Notes: generated by a model from the letters alone, not told the origin. A stretch of 64,000 bases of DNA from Entomomonas moraniae (GCF_003991975.1 NZ_CP029822.1:434001-498000); one strand, 5' to 3'; shown: positions 50,354 through 59,558, counted from the stretch's first letter. Made by a program: numbers and translations.

Positions 50354-51304
50354 ATGTCTAACTTACAGACAGCCGTTGTGCGGAGTTTTCGAATAGAAGC
50401 AATCAATATTGTCAGTATTGAATTGGAACCTGTTAAGGGAGAACACTTTGAATCATTCACAGCAGGTTCTCATATCGATTTACACCTCCCTAATGGATTA
50501 GTACGCAGTTATTCATTAATGAACTCCCCTGAGCAGAAAGATGTTTATAAATTAGGTATTTTACTTGACCCTAATAGTCAAGGCGGTTCTGCTTATATTC
50601 ATCATGAGTTAAGCGTAGGCCAAACACTTACTATTTCAAAACCGCGCAATAACTTCCCACTTGATGAGGGACAACATCACAGTGTTTTAGTTGCAGGTGG
50701 TATTGGTATTACCCCTATTTACTGTATGTTGATACGTCTATTAGCCTTAGGTCATTCTGTTGAGTTAATTTATTGTGCTCGTAGCCGTATAGAGGCAGCG
50801 TATATTCCTGAGTTAGAAGCATTAAATGTAAAAATCACATGGCATTTTGACGAAGAAGATAATGGAATGCCTAATCTAGCGTCATATCTAGCAGGGTTAG
50901 ATAAAACAGCTCATTTTTACTGCTGTGGCCCCTCTAGTATGTTAGAAAGTTTTGAAGCAACCTGCCAAAAACTAGGCTATGTTAATCATCATGTCGAGTA
51001 TTTTCAGGCTAAACAATCAATTACGCCAGCAGCGCAACATGAATATGTAGTGGAGCTTGCTAAGTCGGGGCTGACTTTAGATGTTCCAGCCGATACTTCA
51101 TTACTTGCTGTTATTGAAAATGCCGGCGTGTTAGTGAATACTGCATGTCGTGAAGGCATCTGTGGTGCTTGTACCACAAAAGTGTTGGAGGGGATTCCAG
51201 ATCATCAAGACTCGGTATTAAGTCCGAAGCAACAGGCGAAAAATGATGTGATGATGGTGTGTGTGTCTGGGTGTAAAAGTAAAAAATTAGTGCTTGATTT
51301 ATAG
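50354..51304 (+). CDS. PDR/VanB-type ferredoxin reductase
   Basis: 316 residues with three domains: FMN-binding (about 1-100, RSYSLMNSP), NAD-binding (about 105-215, GGIGITPIYCML and CGPSSMLESF) and a C-terminal plant-type [2Fe-2S] ferredoxin (CREGICGACTTKVLEG then VCVSGC). These normally pass electrons from NADH to a Rieske oxygenase; none is in the window. It stands alone after the iron-uptake operon, 175 bases downstream, and converges with the ABC transporter. Its partner and substrate are unknown. Confidence 0.9.
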   Translation: MSNLQTAVVRSFRIEAINIVSIELEPVKGEHFESFTAGSHIDLHLPNGLVRSYSLMNSPEQKDVYKLGILLDPNSQGGSAYIHHELSVGQTLTISKPRNNFPLDEGQHHSVLVAGGIGITPIYCMLIRLLALGHSVELIYCARSRIEAAYIPELEALNVKITWHFDEEDNGMPNLASYLAGLDKTAHFYCCGPSSMLESFEATCQKLGYVNHHVEYFQAKQSITPAAQHEYVVELAKSGLTLDVPADTSLLAVIENAGVLVNTACREGICGACTTKVLEGIPDHQDSVLSPKQQAKNDVMMVCVSGCKSKKLVLDL

Positions 51305-51308
51305 CCAA

Positions 51309-51341
51309 TAAAAAAGCGACCGATAAGGTCGCTTTTTTATT
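51309..51341. terminator. Bidirectional terminator (reductase / ABC transporter)
   Basis: AAAAAAGCGACC pairs with GGTCGCTTTTTT around GATAA. Its position between convergent genes and T-tracts on both strands make it a good two-way terminator. Confidence 0.88.
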
Positions 51342-51352
51342 GTAGAAGAAGA

Positions 51353-52270
51353 TTACTTATTAGACTCTTCTTCACTACTTGCAGGAATATCTTGTAGATT
51401 AGTTAAATTACTGGCATCAATCACAACGTTATTAGGGTCAATATTATCACCATAAAAAGGTTTTACTGTTTTATCATAAGCTTTATGGAAGAATTCTTCA
51501 TTTTGTAATTTAGTAATTTCATCATCTAACCATGTTGCTAATTCTTGATTACCTTGTTTAACTGCTGGCGCAATAACATCTGCGCCTCCTACTTGGTGTA
51601 GTGCAACATCAAAGTCAGGGTTGTTTTTAGTCCATGCATAAAGCAGCGTATTGTCATGAGCTAAACCTACACCGCGACCATCTTTTAATGCTGCAAATGC
51701 TTCAGAGTTATGGTCGTATTTTTGTAACGTTACATTAGGGTAGTTTTTAGCAAAGTAAGTTTCAGCCGTTGTTCCTTTATTAACAATAAGGACCTTGCCC
51801 TCTAATTGGGATACATCTGTAATCGGTGCTCCTTTGGGGGAAACAACACCAATAGCCGTTTTCATGTAAGGTTTTGCAAAAATAACTTGGCTAGCACGCT
51901 CAGGTGTGACAGTAAAGTTAGCCAATGTAATATCAACTTTATTAGCGTTTAATACATTAATACGGTTTTGAGCTTCAGTTAATACAAACTTAGCGCGATT
52001 TTCGTCTCCTAATAAATCTTTGGCTAAGCGTTTCGCTAGCTCAATGTCATAACCTTGGCTTTTACCACTTTTATCTATATAGCCAAAAGGTGGTTTATCA
52101 CTAAAAACAGCCACACGTAATTCACCACGGTCTTTAATAGCTTGTAGGCTAGAGGCAGAAGGTGCTTGTTTTTGTTCCACTTCAGGCTTATCGTTATTGC
52201 CACAGCCTGATAAAGCGAAACAAAGAATGCCTGTAACGAGTAGTCCTGTTTTTTTATTAAATAGCTTCAT
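51353..52270 (-). CDS. ABC transporter substrate-binding lipoprotein (polar amino acid)
   Basis: 305 residues. Lipoprotein signal ending in ALSGC (cysteine near residue 23), then a family-3 solute-binding fold (RVAVFSDKPPFGYIDKSGKSQGYDIELAKRLAK shape, DITLANFTVTPERAS, and the hinge GAPI). Likely binds an acidic or polar amino acid in the periplasm. Last gene of its operon, ending at the bidirectional terminator. Confidence 0.9.
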   Translation of the reverse strand: MKLFNKKTGLLVTGILCFALSGCGNNDKPEVEQKQAPSASSLQAIKDRGELRVAVFSDKPPFGYIDKSGKSQGYDIELAKRLAKDLLGDENRAKFVLTEAQNRINVLNANKVDITLANFTVTPERASQVIFAKPYMKTAIGVVSPKGAPITDVSQLEGKVLIVNKGTTAETYFAKNYPNVTLQKYDHNSEAFAALKDGRGVGLAHDNTLLYAWTKNNPDFDVALHQVGGADVIAPAVKQGNQELATWLDDEITKLQNEEFFHKAYDKTVKPFYGDNIDPNNVVIDASNLTNLQDIPASSEEESNK

Positions 52271-52282
52271 TGTAGTGGTCCT

Positions 52283-53029
52283 TTAAAAATCAAATACAGT
52301 TAAAAATTGTTTGGCGCGCTCTGTTTGTGGTGCATTAAAAAATTGTTCTGGTTCTGCGGTTTCAATTATTTTACCCTGATCCATAAAAACGATCTGATCA
52401 GCGACACGACGCGCAAAATTAAGCTCATGGGTAACAAGAATCATTGTCATCCCTTGTTTGGCTAAATCTTGAATTACTTCTAAAACTTCCCTTACCATCT
52501 CAGGATCAAGAGAAGCGGTTACTTCATCAAACAGCATAATATCAGGATTCATGCATAATGCACGCACAATTGCGATACGCTGTTTTTGTCCACCAGATAA
52601 TTGTCTTGGAAAGGCTTGTTTACGATCTAATAAACCCACGCGATTCAGTAATTCATCGGCCTCTTTCATTACCTCGTCTTTATTACGCTTTTGTACCTTT
52701 AGAGGGCCTAATAAAATGTTATCAATCACATTCATATTAGGGAATAAATCATAACTTTGAAAGACCATGCCAATTTTTTGGCGAATACAAATCCACGAGG
52801 TAGAGGGGCTATTTAATTCAAATCCTTCGAAAAGGATAGAACCTTGCTGAATTGGCTCAAGGCCATTTAAACAGCGTAAAAAAGTTGATTTGCCACAGCC
52901 AGAGGGGCCTAAAATAGCAATAACCTCACCTTTGTGAACGGATAAATCAATACCTTTTAAAATTTCCCGATCACCAAAGCGCTTGTGAAGATCCGTTACT
53001 TGTAATAATACTTCTGAATTCTCTATCAT
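52283..53029 (-). CDS. ABC transporter ATP-binding protein (polar amino acid)
   Basis: 248 residues from ATG 53029; a longer frame reaching 53149 only overlaps the permease gene. Walker A GPSGCGKST, signature LSGGQKQRIAI, Walker B IMLFDEVTASLDP and the H-loop THEL are present. Energises uptake with the two permeases. Confidence 0.94.
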   Translation of the reverse strand: MIENSEVLLQVTDLHKRFGDREILKGIDLSVHKGEVIAILGPSGCGKSTFLRCLNGLEPIQQGSILFEGFELNSPSTSWICIRQKIGMVFQSYDLFPNMNVIDNILLGPLKVQKRNKDEVMKEADELLNRVGLLDRKQAFPRQLSGGQKQRIAIVRALCMNPDIMLFDEVTASLDPEMVREVLEVIQDLAKQGMTMILVTHELNFARRVADQIVFMDQGKIIETAEPEQFFNAPQTERAKQFLTVFDF

Positions 53030-53042
53030 ATAAAACCTAACG

Positions 53043-53720
53043 TTACTCCTTAGACTTTGCGAGGCGCTGCGATAATTTGGAAAGGGGATAGCAAATGATA
53101 AAAAAGAGTAATAAAATAAAACCATAAATCCAAAACCGTGCCATATCATTCCCCATCATTTCAGCATACTCAATAATCTCTTTGCCAACTTTAATTAAAT
53201 CTTGCACACCAATTAAGACCAATAAAGAGGTTGTCATAATAATCCGTGCGGCTAAATTAATAGCAGGGGCAAGTGCTAACTTTAACGCTTGAGGCAGTAG
53301 CACATAACGATACATTTGTACTTTATTAAGTCCAATCGCTAATGCCGATTCTTTTTGGTGTTTAGGGAGTGAAATAATCGCACTACGAATAATATCGCTC
53401 ATCTCAGCCGATCCCCAAAAGCTAAATGCTAAAATACCCACTAAGCGACCATCGAGATTTAGATTTAAAACGTTGGGTAAAATATAATATAAAATATAAA
53501 GTAAAACTAACGTAGGTAATACGCGCACAACTTCTAAATAGGTACGAAAAATAAAGCGAATGGCTTTGTTGTTAGAGGTACGAATAATGCCAAATACAGT
53601 ACCTAAAATAGTACTAATAAAAATAGCAATAAACGAAACCTCTAGGGTAAAGTAAAGGCCTTCTAATAATCGCTTGATTGTTATCCAGTCAAAGAGGACA
53701 TCAATTCCCAAATTCTGCAC
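53043..53720 (-). CDS. ABC transporter permease 2 (polar amino acid, HisM-type)
   Basis: 225 residues from GTG 53720, with AGAGGG 6 bases upstream; an ATG at 53741 is a second possibility. HisM/GltJ-like permease with about five membrane spans and the ABC-contact loop SAIISLPKHQKESALAIGLNKVQ. Overlaps the start of permease 1 by 20 bases. Confidence 0.9.
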   Translation of the reverse strand: MQNLGIDVLFDWITIKRLLEGLYFTLEVSFIAIFISTILGTVFGIIRTSNNKAIRFIFRTYLEVVRVLPTLVLLYILYYILPNVLNLNLDGRLVGILAFSFWGSAEMSDIIRSAIISLPKHQKESALAIGLNKVQMYRYVLLPQALKLALAPAINLAARIIMTTSLLVLIGVQDLIKVGKEIIEYAEMMGNDMARFWIYGFILLLFFIICYPLSKLSQRLAKSKE

Positions 53721-54366
53721 GGCGTACCCTCTTTTCAACATAAGACAAAATGAAAATGAATGGCACAATGACCACTAAGTAAGACAACACAAGCAATAAT
53801 AAATTATCATTGGTTGGGCCGCCATTATTGATAAAGTTAATGGCAATAGTTGTGACATCTGTTCCCGCAATAGCCGTAAAAACTGATGTTTCTTTAAATA
53901 AGAAAATACAGTTAGCCCCGAGCGCAGGCACACAATAAGAAATGGCCTGAGGTAAGATAATGTAACGTACCATTTGCCAACGGTTTAAACCAATGGCTTG
54001 TCCAGATTCAAACTGTGACTTCGCCACGGCCTCAATACCACTACGAAAAGCTTCCGCCATATAGGCACCGCCTAATAGTGATAGGCCGAGTAGGGCGGTT
54101 GTTTCAAAGCTTAAGGTAATATTAAGAGCACGAGGTAAACCATAATAAATAAAGAATAAATGCAGTAAAAGTGGTGTATTTCTAAAAAAAGCCACATAGC
54201 CTTTTGCGATTTGTGAAAAAACAGCAATTCGATAAAAAATAACAACACTGCATAATGCACCAATTAATATTGCAGCTCCAATACCGACAGCCGATATTTT
54301 TAGCGTTAGCCATAAGGCCTGCTCAAAGCTTGGTAATACTTGTTGAATATATGACCAGCTAAACAC
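53701..54366 (-). CDS. ABC transporter permease 1 (polar amino acid)
   Basis: 221 residues, five predicted membrane spans, coupling loop FRSGIEAVAKSQFESGQAIGLNRWQMVRYIILPQA. Paired with the neighbouring permease to form the channel. First gene of the four-gene operon, behind a promoter at 54409-54437. Confidence 0.91.
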   Translation of the reverse strand: MFSWSYIQQVLPSFEQALWLTLKISAVGIGAAILIGALCSVVIFYRIAVFSQIAKGYVAFFRNTPLLLHLFFIYYGLPRALNITLSFETTALLGLSLLGGAYMAEAFRSGIEAVAKSQFESGQAIGLNRWQMVRYIILPQAISYCVPALGANCIFLFKETSVFTAIAGTDVTTIAINFINNGGPTNDNLLLLVLSYLVVIVPFIFILSYVEKRVRRAEFGN

Positions 54367-54408
54367 TTAAACCCCTTAGGTTATTAAATCAATCACTTAA
54401 AGGTAGCA

Positions 54409-54437
54409 ATTAAACCGCGGTTAGCTAAAACAGTCAA
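54409..54437 (-). promoter_or_regulatory. Promoter of the amino-acid ABC operon
   Basis: On the minus strand TTGACT (54437-54432) and TTTAAT (54414-54409) are 17 bp apart, 43 bases upstream of the permease 1 start. A TATAAT on the plus strand at 54480-54485 may serve the divergent 171-residue protein. Confidence 0.7.
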
Positions 54438-54548
54438 ACAACTTTTCTCTATATCAATATAACCGAACTTAAAATTGCTTATAATGGGTTAAGTGAAAAA
54501 TAAATATTTGCTAAACTGTTAGTTATAGACTAATCACAGGAGTGTATT

Positions 54549-55064
54549 ATGATGAAGAAGTTGGATGGTTATTTAGCAGAATGCTACCAACAATTAACCA
54601 AGCATTGTTATCATAATAATGGCGCTCCTATTTTCGACCAACAAAAAATAAATAAAGCAGTGCTTGCTTGTCAATTTGATCTGTTAGTTTTACTTAAAAA
54701 TGAGTTTTCATCCCTTGAAAAAATAGCCATGCTCACAGCAAAAGAGTATTGGTTACACGAGGCGTTAGAATTAACCCCTGTTATACAACTATTGGCGCAA
54801 AAATTATCTGATGGTTTAGCCTTTAAAGCACCCGCAATAAGGGCGAAAAGAAAATGTTTATTAGCATTATTGTCTCAAGATGAAAACGATAATCTTTTTA
54901 CAGGGCTTGACGACTTTTTTGAAAGCTTTGCAGTATTGGATCTTCCTTTGGTGATGGTTAAACCATTACTGGATAATCACTTTGAAGGCGCACTAAAAAA
55001 AGTAGATTACAAAACAGCGGAAAGCAGTAATAGTAGCAGTTTTTCATTTAAAATAATGGAGTAA
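54549..55064 (+). CDS. Unrecognised 171-residue cytoplasmic protein
   Basis: Helical, no signal peptide or membrane segment. It has paired Cys residues early (CYQQLTKHCYH and ACQFDLLVLL) and ends in a Ser-rich tail. SD AGGAG lies before a double ATG. I do not recognise the family. It stands alone between the divergent amino-acid transporter and the microcompartment genes, 209 bases upstream of pduA. Confidence 0.75.
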   Translation: MMKKLDGYLAECYQQLTKHCYHNNGAPIFDQQKINKAVLACQFDLLVLLKNEFSSLEKIAMLTAKEYWLHEALELTPVIQLLAQKLSDGLAFKAPAIRAKRKCLLALLSQDENDNLFTGLDDFFESFAVLDLPLVMVKPLLDNHFEGALKKVDYKTAESSNSSSFSFKIME

Positions 55065-55194
55065 GCTTAAGAATTATTGTGGATGGTCTTTTTTAAAACA
55101 CTAGCTTCATAATAGACTCGCCCATAAAAAATTGATGTGCTCATCATGAAGATGACAAAAAAATCGTTATGGTTAGCAAGACATTTGTCAATGC

Positions 55195-55225
55195 TAAATC
55201 TAAACTCCATTCTAGAATAGATTTA
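55195..55225. promoter_or_regulatory. Inverted repeat upstream of pduA
   Basis: TAAATCTA (55195-55202) and TAGATTTA (55218-55225) form a perfect 8-bp inverted repeat with a 15-bp spacer that itself contains the palindrome TTCTAGAA (55210-55217). It lies 49 bases before the pduA ATG, in the place of an operator or leader hairpin. TAGAAT at 55213 could be a -10. Confidence 0.45.
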
Positions 55226-55273
55226 AATGCAGTATAAGGCACTACTAATAAACGCATATTAAGGAGTCTAATC

Positions 55274-55558
55274 ATGCACCAAGAAGCATTGGGATTAATT
55301 GAAACCAAAGGTTTGGTTGCCGCCATTGAAGCGGCTGATGCAATGGTCAAATCAGCAAACGTTACCATCGTTGGCTATGAAAAAATTGGCTCAGCATTAG
55401 TAACCGTTATGGTGCGAGGTGATGTGGGTGCAGTTAAGGCTGCGACTGATGCCGGTGCAGCAGCTGCACAAAGGTTAGGTGAGATACTTGCTGTGCATGT
55501 TATTCCACGCCCGCATTCAGACATTGAGACGCTTTTATCGCAATTATCCACTAAATAG
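55274..55558 (+). CDS. pduA: Microcompartment shell protein PduA/PduJ
   Basis: 94 residues, a single BMC domain forming hexamers that tile the shell facets. The sequence is close to Salmonella Pdu[21 protein letters not shown], then [28 protein letters not shown] and [21 protein letters not shown] precedes the ATG. First gene of the shell pair; PduA and PduJ are too alike to separate by sequence alone. Confidence 0.96.
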   Translation: MHQEALGLIETKGLVAAIEAADAMVKSANVTIVGYEKIGSALVTVMVRGDVGAVKAATDAGAAAAQRLGEILAVHVIPRPHSDIETLLSQLSTK

Positions 55559-55575
55559 GGCCAAGGGGTTGAGTG

Positions 55576-56385
55576 ATGAGTACTGATCTTGTTGAAAAAG
55601 TCATGGCTGAAGTGCTTCAAAGAATAGAGACCAAAAAGCCAAAGGTTGACTCGAATCATGATCAAGGGGCTGCTACGTTACAAAAGCTATCCTCTTGTGG
55701 CCTGACAGAGTTTGTCGGAACAGCGAGAGGACACACCATAGGTTTAGTCATTGCTAATGTAGACCCTCAACTCCATGAAATGATGAAGCTAGATAAAAAG
55801 TTTCGCGCCATCGGTGTTATTGGTTCAAGAACAGGGGCGGGCCCACAAATATTTGCTGCCGATGAAGCGGTGAAAGCCACCAATACAGAAGCGTTACGTA
55901 TTGAATTGCCTCGAGACACCGAGGGTGGTGCAGGGCATGGTTGCTTAATTATATTAGGTTCTGAAGATGTGTCAGATGCACGACGGGCAGTAGAAGTTAC
56001 CTTGAAAGAAATAGAACGTACCATGGGCGATGTTTATGGCTCACCCGCAGGGCATCTAGAGTTTGAATATACCGCACGTGCCAGTGGTGTTATACATAAA
56101 GCCTTTGGGGCACCTTTAAACCAAGCATTTGGCATGGTAATAGGCGCGCCCGCGGCGATAGGCGTGGTACTTGCTGATGTGGCGGCTAAAGCTGCAACAA
56201 TAACGCCTGTAGGGTATGCATCACCTGCTTCTGGTACTAGTTTTAGTAATGAGGTTATCTACAGTTTTACAGGTGACTCTGGCGCTGTAAGGCAAGCAGT
56301 GATTGCTGCCCGCGAAGTAGGGCTACAATTATTATCAACACTAGACCCAGCTCCTCTTGTGTCTAACACTACGCCCTATATTTGA
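55576..56385 (+). CDS. pduB: Microcompartment shell protein PduB
   Basis: 269 residues from ATG 55576 (AAGGGG 7 bases upstream; a GTG one codon earlier is possible). Tandem BMC domains making a trimer with pseudo-hexameric shape. The N-terminal amphipathic helix (STDLVEKVMAEVLQRIETKK) matches the PduB extension that ties the enzyme core to the shell. Follows pduA by 17 bases. Confidence 0.95.
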   Translation: MSTDLVEKVMAEVLQRIETKKPKVDSNHDQGAATLQKLSSCGLTEFVGTARGHTIGLVIANVDPQLHEMMKLDKKFRAIGVIGSRTGAGPQIFAADEAVKATNTEALRIELPRDTEGGAGHGCLIILGSEDVSDARRAVEVTLKEIERTMGDVYGSPAGHLEFEYTARASGVIHKAFGAPLNQAFGMVIGAPAAIGVVLADVAAKAATITPVGYASPASGTSFSNEVIYSFTGDSGAVRQAVIAAREVGLQLLSTLDPAPLVSNTTPYI

Positions 56386-56803
56386 GTATTAACGCGTTAT
56401 AAACGGTAGAAATAGAAAAGAGGCTAAAGTGTTTTTAAGGTGTAAGGCACTGCGTGGAGAATGGAGTTAGCAATAAGCCACCTCATTTGCTGTTGCCTTT
56501 ATTCTAAAATAATCATCTGGCTAGGTATTACTACGTTTAAGAACGATAAAGATACTCTGATTACTCAAGGGAAATAGGTAGTGAACATACTAAGTATTTT
56601 CCTTTTTTGTATATGTTATTCATGTCTAACATCAAGGTTATGACTGATAAATTTAACAATCACGGGGTTGTGTTGACTTTATGTTACGCTTGATTTTATA
56701 TTAAGACGTGTAAGGATTTTATAGCGGTATTTTCTAGGAAACACCCTTGATAAAATGAGTGTTTCTCAAAAGATGTCTCCATTAACCTGTTGCAGATTGA
56801 TCT
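56386..56803. other. 418-bp gap between pduB and the sensor kinase gene
   Basis: Holds the kinase promoter (56673-56701) and a hairpin: GAAACAC (56738-56744) with GTGTTTC (56759-56765). No gene and no cobalamin riboswitch B12 box are recognised. A shell/enzyme promoter for other genes is not obvious. Confidence 0.4.
56673..56701 (+). promoter_or_regulatory. Sigma-70 promoter of the PocR-kinase gene
   Basis: TTGACT (56673-56678) and TTATAT (56696-56701) with 17-bp spacing, about 100 bases upstream of the start codon. The long leader contains the hairpin at 56738-56765. Confidence 0.65.
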
Positions 56804-58045
56804 ATGATGAACACACTTTTCCACATGGATGATCTTTTAAGCGTAGATAGATTACAAAAGTTACAGGATAACTTTAGTGATGCTACAGGGCTTGCTTTAG
56901 TCGCGGTTAATGAACGTGGAGAACCTATCACAAAGCCTAGCGGCTTTTCATCGTTCTGTTTACTGTATCGTTCTTCTGAAAAAGGGCGGGCAAAATGTTC
57001 TGAGTGCGATAATGTCGGTGGTCGAAAGGCAATGCAAGCGGGCGAACCCATTATTTATCGCTGTGGCTGTGGGCTTGCTGAGTTTGCTGTACCTATAGAA
57101 GTTGAGGGGCATTACTTAGGTGCCATGCTTTCTGGGCAGGTGAAGCTAAGCGAACAAGAAGCGAAATCATTTGACTATATTATGGATGAGGATACTTCTT
57201 GGAAGGGCGATGAAAAACTAGTTCATTTGCATCGTGAAGTGCAGACAATTGCATTTAAAAAATTTAAAGCAGCGGCTTATTCACTCTACCATTTGACACA
57301 TTATTTGGTGGAGCAAGGCTATACCAATATCATTCAATCGAAGCTCCATAAACAAACGTTAGAGTTACTCAATCATTCTAAGCATCGAGCCGAGTTAGAA
57401 AAATCATTACAAGAGGCAGAGCTACAGGCACTAACCTACCAAATTAACCCACATTTTTTATTTAATGTCTTGAGTACTATTGGTCGTTTAGCCTTATTAG
57501 AAAACGCAGAAAAAACAGAAGCGATGGTATATGGCTTCTCTGACATGATGCGCTATATACTCAGAAAAAATAACAATAAATTAATCACTATTCAAAGCGA
57601 AATTGAGCATGTGACGAACTACCTTTCACTACAAAAAGTGCGTATGGGTGATAAGTTTTCGCTAAACTTGTCGATTCCTGAAAAATATTACCATATTCCG
57701 TGCCCTTTTATGGTTATCCAGCCCCTTGTTGAAAATAGTTTTAACTATGCGATTGAACCGCGTGGTGATTTCGCCCATTTGTCGATTATCGGCTTTGATA
57801 ATGGGCGTGATGTCATTATTGAAGTAACAGATGATGGCGATGGCATGACGCAAGAAATGATAACCTCTGCATTAGAAGGTAACTTAAACAACACGAAGCG
57901 AAAAGGGCTTGGTATTTTTAATGTGAGTAATCGGCTAAAGCTAAATTTTGGGGATAGTTATGGGCTTGAAATAGAAAGTGCGGGGCGTAAAGGCTTGGGA
58001 ACAAAAGTACGTATTCGTTGCCCCATTGTACAATCAACGCATTAA
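56804..58045 (+). CDS. PocR-domain sensor histidine kinase
   Basis: 413 residues. The N-terminal half (about 8-175) is a PocR ligand-binding domain with its Cys cluster (CLLYRSSEKGRAKCSEC, then RCGCG) that senses 1,2-propanediol-type ligands. A short helix leads to a LytS/YesM-type kinase: His217 in NPHFLFN, then an HATPase with QPLVENSFNYAI and KGLGIFNVSNRL. No membrane span is seen, so it is cytoplasmic. Pairs with the response regulator 16 bases downstream. In Salmonella the PocR domain is fused to an AraC regulator instead; here sensing and DNA binding are split into two proteins. Confidence 0.9.
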   Translation: MMNTLFHMDDLLSVDRLQKLQDNFSDATGLALVAVNERGEPITKPSGFSSFCLLYRSSEKGRAKCSECDNVGGRKAMQAGEPIIYRCGCGLAEFAVPIEVEGHYLGAMLSGQVKLSEQEAKSFDYIMDEDTSWKGDEKLVHLHREVQTIAFKKFKAAAYSLYHLTHYLVEQGYTNIIQSKLHKQTLELLNHSKHRAELEKSLQEAELQALTYQINPHFLFNVLSTIGRLALLENAEKTEAMVYGFSDMMRYILRKNNNKLITIQSEIEHVTNYLSLQKVRMGDKFSLNLSIPEKYYHIPCPFMVIQPLVENSFNYAIEPRGDFAHLSIIGFDNGRDVIIEVTDDGDGMTQEMITSALEGNLNNTKRKGLGIFNVSNRLKLNFGDSYGLEIESAGRKGLGTKVRIRCPIVQSTH

Positions 58046-58061
58046 ATAGGTGCATAAAAAA

Positions 58062-59087
58062 ATGTTTACCATTGTGATTGTTGAAGATGAAACAGTTGAG
58101 CGAGAAGCCCTAAAAGTTATTATTAATAAAGGGTTTGATCATGGTGTTGAGCTATTAGAGGCTGCTAATGGATCAGACGCTATTCAACTGATCAACAGTG
58201 AGCCCATTGACTTAATGCTGCTGGATATTAATATCCCATACCCCAATGGGGTTGATGTTTTAAAGCATTTGCGCTCAGTTAACACCACTACAAAAGTTAT
58301 TGTCACAACCGCGGTGGATGATTTTGAGATTGCGCGTAATATGATCGGGTTAAAAGTTGATGAGTACTTACTTAAACCTGTGAGACCACAAGTTTTAATT
58401 AGTCATATCAAATCTTTTCTTAGTTTTGATGCAGAAAAATACCAACAAACAAAGTTAATTGCTGAGCAATTAATGACGATGTTAGATAATAATCTTTATA
58501 CAAAGTGGATACAGACGGTAAGGGCGTATGTTGATTGGATTTACTCTCAACCAAATGATCCACCCCAAGAAAGTATTAATGAGTTGGCGAGGATTATTAA
58601 ACAAGTAGCCGAGCGTAGGGGAAAGTATTTAGAGTTACTAAAAAAACAGATAGAACAATTAAAGAGCCTTAGTTTCTCACAGCAAAACTATTATAAAGTG
58701 CTCAGTATGGTGCTTACTGTATCAAATACCTTATTTGATGAAGCACAGCGCCAAATAGGCCAAACACATGCCCCTATGCAAAAGGCTTTTAATTATATTG
58801 AGCGTAATTTGGGTAAGAACTTATCTCTTGAAGAAGTAGCTGAAAAAGCTCATGTGACCCCCTCTTACCTAAGTAGGCTTTTCAAAAAAGACGCAGGTAT
58901 TAATTTTGTTTCTTATGTGAAAAAAAGAAGAATAGACATTGCTAAAAGCCTTTTAGATCATAGTGATATGTCAATAACCAGTGTTGCCATGGAGCTTTCT
59001 TATAATGATCCTAACTATTTTGGTAGAACATTTAAAGAAGAAACAGGGTTAACCCCATCTGAATATAAAATACGATCAAAGGCTTAA
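58062..59087 (+). CDS. Response regulator, receiver + AraC-type DNA-binding
   Basis: 341 residues from ATG 58062 (AGGTG 9 bases upstream; an in-frame GTG at 58050 is an alternative). Receiver domain (1-120) with the acidic pocket VEDE, phosphorylation site D55 in LLDINIP, T in VTTAVDD and K in YLLKP. A helical linker, then a C-terminal AraC/XylS double helix-turn-helix (about 240-340, SLEEVAEKAHVTPSYLSRLF and ITSVAMELSYNDPNYFGRTF). YesN-type partner of the upstream kinase, probably activating pdu genes. Confidence 0.93.
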   Translation: MFTIVIVEDETVEREALKVIINKGFDHGVELLEAANGSDAIQLINSEPIDLMLLDINIPYPNGVDVLKHLRSVNTTTKVIVTTAVDDFEIARNMIGLKVDEYLLKPVRPQVLISHIKSFLSFDAEKYQQTKLIAEQLMTMLDNNLYTKWIQTVRAYVDWIYSQPNDPPQESINELARIIKQVAERRGKYLELLKKQIEQLKSLSFSQQNYYKVLSMVLTVSNTLFDEAQRQIGQTHAPMQKAFNYIERNLGKNLSLEEVAEKAHVTPSYLSRLFKKDAGINFVSYVKKRRIDIAKSLLDHSDMSITSVAMELSYNDPNYFGRTFKEETGLTPSEYKIRSKA

Positions 59088-59558
59088 ATTTACTTTGATT
59101 AACTCCGTGTAACATCTTTTTATCTATACAGTCCTCAGTATTGTCCAAAGATTATTAAAGTAGGAATTTTTTGACGTGAAGTGTGTTAACGAGTCAAAAA
59201 AATCGTCCTTTCTTGCAAGATTTTTTTTCTGAGAAACTCTATATTTGTTTAAAGATAAACGGATAAAGCGCTTATAAACAAAGGTAAGCAGCAACGTTAA
59301 GTTTTTGATACTGGAATAAAGTGGTCAATCAAAATACCCATAGTTCTTTGTCTATTAAATGATGCGGATACTGGGTAGATGGTGTGTTTGTGTTGAACCT
59401 AGAAATTCAAAGGTGGTGGCTTAGATGTAATTATGGCAACGGCAATAATCACAACAAAGTTGAAGACTATTTGTGAGTTATTCTGTTTCACCAAAACCTC
59501 ATACCTGCTTGATTGGATGATGATAGCGGATAAAGTTTATTGATGAAAGGACGTGAGT
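59088..59558. other. Gap between the regulator and acetate kinase, with overlapping hairpins
   Basis: No gene is seen. At 59167-59229 there are two mutually exclusive stems sharing one A-tract (see the hairpin feature). The rest is AT-rich leader of the acetate kinase gene; no clear promoter boxes are found. Confidence 0.4.
59167..59229 (+). promoter_or_regulatory. Overlapping alternative hairpins upstream of acetate kinase
   Basis: TTTTTTGAC (59167-59175) can pair with GTCAAAAAA (59193-59201); the same A-tract plus TC can instead pair with GATTTTTTTT (59219-59228), which ends in a T-run like an intrinsic terminator. The stems are AT-only apart from one or two pairs, so stability is doubtful. 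Confidence 0.4.
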
